A DNA stretch of 12,438 bases from NCBI GenBank assembly GCA_035765135.1, contig DASTYE010000113.1, positions 1-12,438 of the forward strand, read 5' to 3'. Source of the DNA: JAICNG01 sp035765135. GTDB taxonomy: Bacteria; Gemmatimonadota; Gemmatimonadetes; Gemmatimonadales; Gemmatimonadaceae. Shown here in pieces: positions 7,901 to 12,438 of this stretch. The notes beneath the pieces were generated by a model. That model did no database searches, was not told the origin of the DNA, and saw nothing but the letters and a program-made list of their open reading frames with translations. Both the position numbers and the translations under genes were made by a program. The first letter of the stretch is position 1. Each line of letters opens with the position of its first letter.

Positions 7901-8413
7901 TACACCTACAGCGATGCCGAGGGTGACGCGCAGGGAACCTCGACGTATCGGTGGTTCCGCAACGGCACGGTGATCGCCGGGGCAACTGCACGGACCTATA
8001 CTCTGGTCGCGGCCGACCAGGGAGCGATGATCGTGTTCGAGGTGACGCCCGTCGCGGTCAGCGGAACGTCGCCGGGCACGGCGGTGCAAAGCGCGGCGGT
8101 CGGCCCGGTGGAGGCGTTGCCGATCGTGATCGTCTCAACCGTCTCGCCGGATACGGTCAAGCGGGGTACGTCCGTCGCCATGACGATCACCGGTTCCGGT
8201 TTTGCCGCCGGCGCGAGAGTCACTTTCGAGAACGGGACTGGTGGATCGACGCCGACGTTTACGAATGTCGTCGTGGTTAACGACACCACCATCACTGGGA
8301 CTTTCAGATCAAGGAAGGACGGTCCCAAGCACGCCCGATTCTGGGACGTTCGCGTGACCAACACCGATACTTCGACGGGTGTGTTAACCAGCGGTCTCAC
8401 GATCATCCCGTAA
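4961..8413 (+). CDS. Large multidomain lipoprotein: beta-propeller, Ig-like, three 99-residue repeats, IPT/TIG
   Basis: The gene name is not recognised. GTG 4961 is preferred over ATG 4931 because GGAGG lies 4 nt upstream and the likely promoter would start transcription after 4931. The 1150-residue product begins with a basic stretch, then LLLCGLAVAC, a probable lipoprotein signal with the acylated Cys at 27. Residues about 60-480 are NHL/SMP-30-like propeller blades (GLAFDPTTGHLHVLD, PEGVAFDS, PEGIAYDS). Two adjacent blades carry an acidic GDDQV-SFDT motif that may bind calcium. Residues about 483-570 are a PKD/Ig-like domain (SVTFTGTASDAEDGN). Residues 575-750 are a beta-rich module (SGTDDAEE, SSRARTTSSVTWSPPAW, IVQEIVNRPGW), familiar from large secreted bacterial proteins. 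Three 99-residue repeats (759-1055) and an IPT/TIG-like end follow. A surface role in binding or matrix is inferred; no catalytic motif was seen. Confidence 0.88.
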   Translation: MIRIGDVLLRTRATRAALLLCGLAVACEPDRTAPDATPIPTQVPLLKVARARVIEPGDTRIPNPPAVAAWARADVTDPLVTVDPASGRVFALEAGTRIVGLAGPEAAAIDLARLGVARARGLAFDPTTGHLHVLDTERQRIHELSPAGEVVAMWDVSAYGLEAPRAMTFAPTGDATDDPSAQGLYVATDAGITELSLIELAAAPAPTATGTLVRTTLTSRFSKPSPDPSGIAYATHRDNLIISDGEVEEMSIYAGANIFETTRSGTLARSWTTTSFSNEPTGTAYNPANRHLFVSDDDRTNIYEVNPGADGLYGTGDDQVTSFDTAVFGCSDPEGVAFDSAEGALFIADGVNAQVYRVSPGNNGIFDGVSPAGDDQVRSFDTQAHGLIDPEGIAYDSDFGHLYVVGQPETLVFHFSTTGTLLRTVSIAAAQADKPAGMDYAPSSASLSARSLYIVDRGVDNNDDPNENDGKMYELSIPPISGNTLPTVTITAPASGSTFTQGSSVTFTGTASDAEDGNLTAGLTWTSSINGALGTGGSVSTSTLSLGTHTITASVTDSDGAQASSAITVTVSAPQSGNVVLVRVASGTDDAEESATGGVDVASTDLEMVFDVSDQTVGVRFNGVTVPRGATITRAYVQFQVDETTSIATSLTIQGQAADNAPTFAGSSGNISSRARTTSSVTWSPPAWPVVGAAGADQQTPSLTSIVQEIVNRPGWNSGNSLVLIISGTGERVAEAYEGLPSAAPLLRVEFGTEPPGPNVAPTASNVTISGTPQVGRVLTGSYTYSDADGDAEGSSTYRWLRDGATIGGASSRTYTLVAADEGAMIRFEVTPVAATGESPGTSVQSAAVGPVAAPTPNAAPTASNVAISGTTEVGRVLTGNYSYSDAEGDAEGASAYRWLRNGTPISAATARTYTLVSADQDALIVFEVTPVAVSGTSPGAPMQSAAVGPVTAPPPNATPVASNVAISGTPKVAQVLTGTYTYSDAEGDAQGTSTYRWFRNGTVIAGATARTYTLVAADQGAMIVFEVTPVAVSGTSPGTAVQSAAVGPVEALPIVIVSTVSPDTVKRGTSVAMTITGSGFAAGARVTFENGTGGSTPTFTNVVVVNDTTITGTFRSRKDGPKHARFWDVRVTNTDTSTGVLTSGLTIIP
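7235..8125 (+). repeat. Three tandem 297-bp repeats encoding 99-residue Ig-like modules
   Basis: Units begin at 7235, 7532 and 7829, each at an Asn codon in APTASNV-like sequence, and are exactly 297 bases apart. Each unit reads approximately TYSDA(D/E)GDA, YRWLRDG, RTYTLVAAD, FEVTPVA and SAAVGPV. The protein repeat is strong while the DNA copies differ at many positions, so the duplication is old and under protein-level selection. Units 2 and 3 are most alike, sharing VAISGT and FEVTPVAVSGTSPG. Similar modules occur in other large bacterial surface proteins. Confidence 0.9.
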
Positions 8414-8414
8414 C

Positions 8415-8431
8415 GGCACGCCGTGCCTAAC
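8415..8431. repeat. Short palindrome abutting a CGTGCCTAAC ten-mer
   Basis: Just after the lipoprotein stop codon, GGCACG-C-CGTGCC (8415-8427) is a perfect palindrome with a one-base centre. Its right half is part of the ten-mer CGTGCCTAAC (8422-8431), which also occurs at 114-123, 2785-2794 and, inverted, at 6595-6604. This is the only copy outside a gene. A recurrent short word forming an inverted repeat at a gene end resembles the arrangement of uptake sequences in Neisseria, but function here is unknown. Confidence 0.6.
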
Positions 8432-8478
8432 CGAATGGCGGCGCCCGAGAGTCAGGGAACTCGCGGCGCCGCCATTCG
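8432..8478. terminator. Convergent hairpin between the lipoprotein gene and tRNA-Leu
   Basis: GAATGGCGGCGCC (8433-8445) and its exact reverse complement (8465-8477) form a 13-bp stem, extended by a C-G pair at 8432/8478 and an inner CGAG/CTCG stem. It lies 19 nt past the lipoprotein stop on one side and 13 nt past the mature tRNA end on the other, so it could end both converging transcripts. There is no T-tract on either strand, so it is not a textbook intrinsic terminator; a 3'-end stabiliser is the alternative. Confidence 0.6.
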
Positions 8479-8491
8479 AGTCAGGGACCGA

Positions 8492-8573
8492 TGCGAAAGC
8501 CGGGACTCGAACCCGGACGGGTTGCCCCACAGGATCCTAAGTCCTGCGCGTCTACCAGTTCCGCCACTTTCGC
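8492..8573 (-). tRNA. tRNA-Leu (anticodon UAG)
   Basis: The minus strand folds as a class II tRNA. The acceptor stem GCGAAAG pairs with CTTTCGC and is followed by discriminator A. The D-loop contains AACTGGTAGAC. The anticodon stem CAGGA/TCCTG encloses the loop CTTAGGA, giving anticodon UAG, which reads CUA and related CUN leucine codons. A long variable arm (GGGG-CAA-CCC type) and a T-arm with GGTTCGAGTCC complete it. The terminal CCA is not encoded, since TCG follows, so it must be added after transcription. It is an isolated tRNA gene, 82 nt long, in the same direction as degP. Confidence 0.96.
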
Positions 8574-8655
8574 AGTGCTGGGAAAGGTAAGCGGCTGGCT
8601 GCTCGGCGCCTAGCGCGCTGTGCCTGGGTCGACGTCTTTGCCGTTCTTCCGTTCC

Positions 8656-10221
8656 TCAATCTCTCCCACCCACTCGCAGGTTGACGACCCTCCCCTGCGG
8701 CTCGGCCCCATCCCTCCGCCCTCCAATGTTGTACACGTACAGCGACACGATATCCCCGTCGGGCACCCGCGAGAGCGCGCGCTCGAGGTCGGCGACCGTC
8801 TTCACGGCGCGACGCGGAGCGGGACGCAGCACCTCGGCGATGACATCGGTGCGCGGGAACAGCTGCTGGTTCGCCGGCCCATCGATGTCCACTTCGCTCA
8901 CGAGCAGTCCGCGCGCATCCGAGCTCAGGTTTGCCTGACGAGCGAGCTCGGCGGGCACCGGCTCCACGGAGATGCCGAGCTTCACGTTCGAGACGGACTC
9001 GCGGCTCGCGTCCTCCGCGCCGCCCCGCGCGGCGACCTGCGTTTCCTGCGGCGCTTCCGTGAGTTGCACGGTGATCGTCTTCTTCTCCCCGAAGCGCATC
9101 ACCTCGACCTGCACGCGTTGGCCCGGCTCGAAGCCCCGGACGATGCGCTGCAAGGTCGCGACGCGCTCGACGGCCTGCCCGTTGATCGCGACAATGACAT
9201 CACCCACCTCGACGCCCGCGCGCTCCGCGGGGCTCGGTGATCCGGTGAAGCCGTCGACGCGCGCACCGCGGATCTCCTTCAGGCCGGCGGCCTCCGCATC
9301 CTCGGGAGTCACCTCGTTGATCGCGATGCCGAGCACCGCGCGACGCACGCGGCCGTGCGCGATCAGATCCTCCATCACGCTCTTGGCGAGCGTAATCGGA
9401 ATGGCGAACCCGTATCCGGCGTAGAAACCGGTCTGGCTCGCGATCGCCGAGTTGATGCCGACCACCTCGCCGCGAATGTTGACGAGCGGTCCGCCGGAGT
9501 TGCCCGGGTTGATTGCGGCGTCGGTCTGGATGTAATCGACGATGGCGTAGCTGCTCTCGTACAGACCGCGCAGCTCGCCGCTGCGACCCTTCGCGCTGAC
9601 GATGCCTGCCGTCACCGTGAAGTCGAGGCCGAGGGGGTTGCCGATCGCCAGCACCCACTCACCGACGCGCGTTGTCTGGTCGTCGCCGAAGGTCACGGCG
9701 GGGAAGCGGTTGCCGTCGATCTTCAGGACCGCGACGTCCGTCGAGGGATCGCGTCCCACCACGCGCGCCTTGAAGACGCGCTTGTCCATGAGCGTCACGT
9801 TGACGCGGTCGGCGTCGGCGACGACGTGGTTGTTGGTGAGGACGTAGCCATCGGGCGAGACGATGAATCCGGATCCCGAGCCGCGTGACGGCTGCTGCTG
9901 ACGGCGGGGATCGAACTGGTCGAAAAACTCCTCGAGCCCCGGCGGAACCTGACCACGCTGGCGGGGATTGCCGCGGGTGGTCGGACGCCGCTCCGTCTGG
10001 ATAGACACGACGGCCGGTGTGACGTGATCGGCGATGGAGACGAATGCCTGGCTCGCATCAGCGAGCGGCTTCACCTCCTGGGCGCTCGGCTTCGGTGCGG
10101 TCGCCTGCTGCTGCGCGTAGCCGAAGGGTGTGATGTTGACCGCACCGGCTACGATGAGGCCGCCAATGAAAGCGCCTGCCGCGACGAGGCCGACACGGGC
10201 GCGCGCGAGTGTTCGAGACAT
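8656..10221 (-). CDS. degP: DegP/HtrA-family periplasmic serine protease (Do-like)
   Basis: This is a trypsin-like protease and chaperone of the HtrA family that degrades or refolds damaged proteins outside the cytoplasmic membrane. The 521-residue product has a hydrophobic N-terminal signal or anchor (about residues 10-28). A protease domain follows with the full triad: H132 in TNNHVV, D162 in STDVAVLK and S242 in NPGNSGGPL. PDZ1 spans about 295-390 (GVEVGDVIVAINGQ), and a more divergent PDZ2 covers about 410-518. A Q/R/P-rich loop at 80-113 lies in the LA-loop region. The frame extends upstream to 10332, through an inverted repeat, but ATG 10221 is chosen because the signal sequence starts there and GGTGG precedes it by 9 nt. 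It lies downstream of dnaK, separated by the inverted repeat. Whether it is DegP, DegQ or MucD by orthology cannot be settled here. Confidence 0.94.
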   Translation of the reverse strand: MSRTLARARVGLVAAGAFIGGLIVAGAVNITPFGYAQQQATAPKPSAQEVKPLADASQAFVSIADHVTPAVVSIQTERRPTTRGNPRQRGQVPPGLEEFFDQFDPRRQQQPSRGSGSGFIVSPDGYVLTNNHVVADADRVNVTLMDKRVFKARVVGRDPSTDVAVLKIDGNRFPAVTFGDDQTTRVGEWVLAIGNPLGLDFTVTAGIVSAKGRSGELRGLYESSYAIVDYIQTDAAINPGNSGGPLVNIRGEVVGINSAIASQTGFYAGYGFAIPITLAKSVMEDLIAHGRVRRAVLGIAINEVTPEDAEAAGLKEIRGARVDGFTGSPSPAERAGVEVGDVIVAINGQAVERVATLQRIVRGFEPGQRVQVEVMRFGEKKTITVQLTEAPQETQVAARGGAEDASRESVSNVKLGISVEPVPAELARQANLSSDARGLLVSEVDIDGPANQQLFPRTDVIAEVLRPAPRRAVKTVADLERALSRVPDGDIVSLYVYNIGGRRDGAEPQGRVVNLRVGGRD

Positions 10222-10255
10222 GGTTTTTCGTCCACCGTGTGTATGGGTGCAACCT

Positions 10256-10285
10256 GTGATACCCGGACGCAGGCGCGCAAGTTTC
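10256..10285 (-). promoter_or_regulatory. Possible degP promoter, ECF/sigmaE-like
   Basis: On the minus strand GAAACTT (10285-10279), a 17-nt spacer and TATCAC (10261-10256) precede degP. Transcription from here would give a leader of about 28 nt containing the GGTGG ribosome site. The GAAACTT box resembles the GGAACTT -35 element of sigmaE-type factors, which control degP in enterobacteria, but the spacing and -10 are imperfect. Confidence 0.28.
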
Positions 10286-10290
10286 GCGCT

Positions 10291-10355
10291 CTGACAACCG
10301 AACGCCCGGCATGTGTCCAAGGTTCGACACACGCCAGGCGTTCGGGAGTTGTCAG
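10291..10355 (-). terminator. Long imperfect inverted repeat after dnaK, probable transcript-end hairpin
   Basis: Arms 10291-10317 and 10326-10355 pair over about 27 bp around an 8-nt loop, with one 3-nt bulge and two mismatches. In minus-strand RNA (the dnaK direction) both mismatches become G-U wobbles; in plus-strand RNA they would be C-A. The structure starts 12 bases past the dnaK stop codon. No T-tract follows, so it may be a U-less terminator, a 3' stabiliser, or a protein-binding palindrome between dnaK and degP. Confidence 0.65.
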
Positions 10356-10367
10356 CGGATCGCCAAC

Positions 10368-12326
10368 TTATTTCTTGTTCTCGTCGACGATCTCGTAGTC
10401 CGCCTCCACGACGTCCTCCTGCTTGCCGGCGGCGGCGCCTGCGGGTTGGCCCTCCGCGGCAGCACCAGAGGGTCCACCCCCGGACTCCTCCGCCCCCGTC
10501 GATCCCGCGGCCCCCTGCTGCTCATACAGGGACTTCCCCGCCTCGTTGTACGCCGTGCTCAATTCCTCCTGCGCCGCGCGGATCTCGCCGACATCGTCGG
10601 CGCGGAGCGCCTTCCGGGCGCGCTCGATCGCTTCCTTGAGCCGCGTCTTGTGCGCCTCGGAGAGCCGCTCCTCCCACTCCTTCGAGTGCTTCTCGACCTC
10701 GTACGACATCGTGTCGAGCCGGTTCCGCGCGTCGATCTCCTCGCGCTTCTTCCGATCCTCGTCCGCGTGCTTCTCCGCATCCTTGACCATGCGATCGATC
10801 TCGGTGTCGGACAGCCCGCTCGAGGCCTCAATGCGGATCTTCTGCTCCTTGCCCGTGGTCTTGTCCCTCGCGGTCACGTGCAGGATGCCGTTCGCGTCGA
10901 TGTCGAACGTGACTTCGACTTGCGGCAAGCCGCGCGGAGCGGGCGGTATGCCGGTGAGCTGGAACTTCCCGATCGTGCGGTTGTCGCGCGCGAGCTCGCG
11001 CTCGCCCTGCAGCACGTGGATCTCGACCGTCGTCTGATTGTCGTCGGCCGTCGAGAACGTCTCGGCCTTCTTCGTCGGGATCGTCGTGTTGCGCGGAATG
11101 AGCGTCGTCATCACGCCGCCGAGCGTCTCGATGCCGAGCGAAAGGGGCGTCACGTCGAGCAGGAGCACGTCCTTCTGCTCGCCGGTGAGCACGGCACCCT
11201 GAATGGCGGCGCCAATCGCGACGACCTCGTCCGGGTTGACGCCCTTGTGCGGCTCCTTCTTGAAGAAGTCCTTCACGATCTGCTGCACCTTCGGGATACG
11301 CGTCGAGCCGCCGACGAGGATGACCTCATCGACTTCTTCGGGCTTGAGTCCGGCATCCTTCAGCGCCTGCTGCATCGGTGGAATCGTGCGCTGGATGAGA
11401 TCATCCACCAACTGCTCGAATTTCGCGCGCGACAGCGTGTAGTTGAGGTGCTTGGGGCCCGACTGGTCCGCGGTGATGAACGGCAAGTTGATGTCAGTCT
11501 GCTGCACCGTGGAGAGCTCCATCTTCGCCTTCTCGGCGCCTTCCTTGAGGCGCTGGAGCGCCATCGGGTCCTTCGAGAGATCGATGCCCTGATCGCGCTT
11601 GAACTCGCCGACGAGCCAGTCGATGACGCGCTGATCGAAGTCATCACCACCGAGGTGAGTGTCACCGTTGGTGGCCTTCACCTCGAACTGGCGTGAGCCC
11701 TCGACGTCGTAGAGCTCGAGCACCGAGATGTCGTAGGTGCCGCCGCCGAGGTCGAACACGGCGACCTTCTCATCCTTCTTCTTGTCGAGGCCGTACGCGA
11801 GCGCCGCGGCGGTGGGCTCGTTGATGATGCGGAGCACGTCGAGCCCGGCGATCTTGCCGGCGTCCTTCGTCGCCTGGCGCTGCGCATCGTTGAAGTACGC
11901 GGGGACGGTGATGACCGCCTTCTCGACCTTGTGGCCGAGGTAGTCCTCGGCGGTCTGGCGCATCTTCTGAAGGATCATCGCGGAGATCTCGGGGGGCGAG
12001 TAGCGCTTGCCCATCACCTCGACCGTCGCCATGTCATTCGCGCCCGACACCACCTTGTAGGGAACGCGCTTAGTCTCTTCGGGCACTTCCGGCGTCCTGC
12101 GACCCATGAAGCGCTTGATGGAGAAGACGGTGTTTTGCGGATTGGTGACCGCCTGTCGCTTCGCCACGGTACCGACGAGACGCTCTCCATCCTTCGTGAA
12201 GCCCACGACGGAGGGCGTGACGCGACCGCCCTCGGCGTTCGGAATGACGACGGGATCGCCGCCCTCCATGACCGCCACGACGGAGTTGGTGGTACCGAGG
12301 TCGATTCCGATGATTTTCTCTGCCAT
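10368..12326 (-). CDS. dnaK: DnaK, Hsp70 chaperone
   Basis: DnaK is the ATP-driven cytoplasmic chaperone that binds exposed hydrophobic peptides and works with DnaJ and GrpE, neither of which is in the window. The 652-residue product matches the family over its full length. It has the phosphate-1 motif IDLGTTNS (residues 8-15), the second signature VFDLGGGTYDISVL, the third VGGSTRIPKVQQ, the interdomain linker DVLLLDVTPL, a beta substrate domain and a charged helical lid. The tail is Gly/Ala/Gln-rich and ends in EADYEIVDENKK. The frame extends upstream to 12407, but MAEKIIGIDLG at 12326 is the family start and has GAGGTG just upstream. No grpE or dnaJ adjoins its 3' side; instead a hairpin and degP follow. 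No key residue is missing. Confidence 0.98.
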   Translation of the reverse strand: MAEKIIGIDLGTTNSVVAVMEGGDPVVIPNAEGGRVTPSVVGFTKDGERLVGTVAKRQAVTNPQNTVFSIKRFMGRRTPEVPEETKRVPYKVVSGANDMATVEVMGKRYSPPEISAMILQKMRQTAEDYLGHKVEKAVITVPAYFNDAQRQATKDAGKIAGLDVLRIINEPTAAALAYGLDKKKDEKVAVFDLGGGTYDISVLELYDVEGSRQFEVKATNGDTHLGGDDFDQRVIDWLVGEFKRDQGIDLSKDPMALQRLKEGAEKAKMELSTVQQTDINLPFITADQSGPKHLNYTLSRAKFEQLVDDLIQRTIPPMQQALKDAGLKPEEVDEVILVGGSTRIPKVQQIVKDFFKKEPHKGVNPDEVVAIGAAIQGAVLTGEQKDVLLLDVTPLSLGIETLGGVMTTLIPRNTTIPTKKAETFSTADDNQTTVEIHVLQGERELARDNRTIGKFQLTGIPPAPRGLPQVEVTFDIDANGILHVTARDKTTGKEQKIRIEASSGLSDTEIDRMVKDAEKHADEDRKKREEIDARNRLDTMSYEVEKHSKEWEERLSEAHKTRLKEAIERARKALRADDVGEIRAAQEELSTAYNEAGKSLYEQQGAAGSTGAEESGGGPSGAAAEGQPAGAAAGKQEDVVEADYEIVDENKK

Positions 12327-12438
12327 TGTCACCTCAGATCGGGTTCGACGCGACTCGCGGCGCGGGCGTCCCCGAACCGCGAAGGTCGCGCCGTCGTGGC
12401 CGTGCAAGCGTATATTTTGCGCGGCGCACGAGGTTGCC
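12327..12438 (-). promoter_or_regulatory. dnaK upstream leader with AT-rich promoter-like patch
   Basis: These 112 bases hold no gene. The only AT-rich patch, AAAATATACG (12418-12409), could contain a -10 element about 80 nt upstream of dnaK, but no convincing -35 is visible before the window ends. No CIRCE operator (TTAGCACTC-N9-GAGTGCTAA) and no clear sigma32 promoter was found in the visible part; the controlling region may continue beyond the edge. Confidence 0.3.

Noticed and set aside
7235..8125. Tandem repeats considered as a CRISPR-like or mobile repeat
   Set aside because: Units are 297 bp, contiguous, in frame and diverged at DNA level; they encode protein modules.
10222..10332. 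Upstream extension of degP to 10332
   Set aside because: It would translate part of the inverted repeat and precede the signal sequence; ATG 10221 has a ribosome site and a normal N-terminus.
10311..11696. 461-codon open frame on the plus strand opposite dnaK
   Set aside because: It lies antisense to strongly conserved dnaK codons. Long antisense frames opposite hsp70 in GC-rich DNA are a known artefact, and its composition (Arg/Leu/Val/Asp-rich, no motif) is that of a shadow.
12327..12407. Upstream extension of dnaK to 12407
   Set aside because: DnaK proteins begin at the MAEKIIGIDLG-like start, and GAGGTG precedes ATG 12326.
1..12438. Search for a defence system, transposase, integrase or phage genes
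   Set aside because: Every convincing gene belongs to cytochrome maturation, protein quality control, a surface lipoprotein or a tRNA; no mobile or defence motif was seen.

Overview
The window is about two-thirds G+C and contains ordinary single-copy bacterial chromosome genes, with no mobile element, CRISPR array or rRNA. System I cytochrome c maturation, a large lipoprotein, a DegP/HtrA protease with a signal anchor and DnaK together indicate a Gram-negative (diderm), respiring bacterium. The overall character (GC-rich, Planctomycetes-like repeat domains, a ccm operon led by a zinc-ribbon protein) would fit Gemmatimonadota or a neighbouring phylum. That placement is inference, not proof.

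Layout. Positions 1-4765, minus strand: a compact operon read from right to left. It runs from a double-zinc-ribbon membrane protein through ccmA, ccmB, ccmC, ccmD and ccmE to ccmF, which leaves the window at base 1. Most junctions overlap or touch (ATGA/GTGA overlaps or TGAATG), so translation is probably coupled. The products form the haem export, chaperone and ligation machinery that attaches haem to periplasmic c-type apocytochromes; ccmG and ccmH would be expected beyond the left edge. ccmD is only 42 codons and is easy to miss. ccmA has no ATG, GTG or TTG upstream of its conserved N-terminus.

Positions 4766-4960: a divergent intergenic region. It holds a good sigma70-like promoter for the plus-strand gene and a possible leaderless promoter for the zinc-ribbon gene. 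Positions 4961-8413, plus strand: an 1150-residue predicted surface lipoprotein with a beta-propeller, an Ig-like domain, a conserved beta-rich module, three 99-residue tandem repeats and an IPT/TIG-like C-terminus. It ends in a short palindrome and a longer hairpin shared with the convergent tRNA-Leu(UAG) gene at 8492-8573.

Positions 8656-12326, minus strand: two protein-quality genes, dnaK (cytoplasmic Hsp70) and degP/htrA (periplasmic protease-chaperone). A long inverted repeat separates them. Its imperfections are G-U wobbles only in the minus-strand RNA, which suggests a structure at the 3' end of the dnaK transcript.

The most unusual signal is a short DNA word. GCCTAAC/GTTAGGC occurs eight times on both strands, in three codon phases and once outside genes; four copies extend to the ten-mer CGTGCCTAAC. 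It looks selected at the DNA level, as an uptake, modification or chromosome-organising sequence would be. No convincing new multi-gene system was found.
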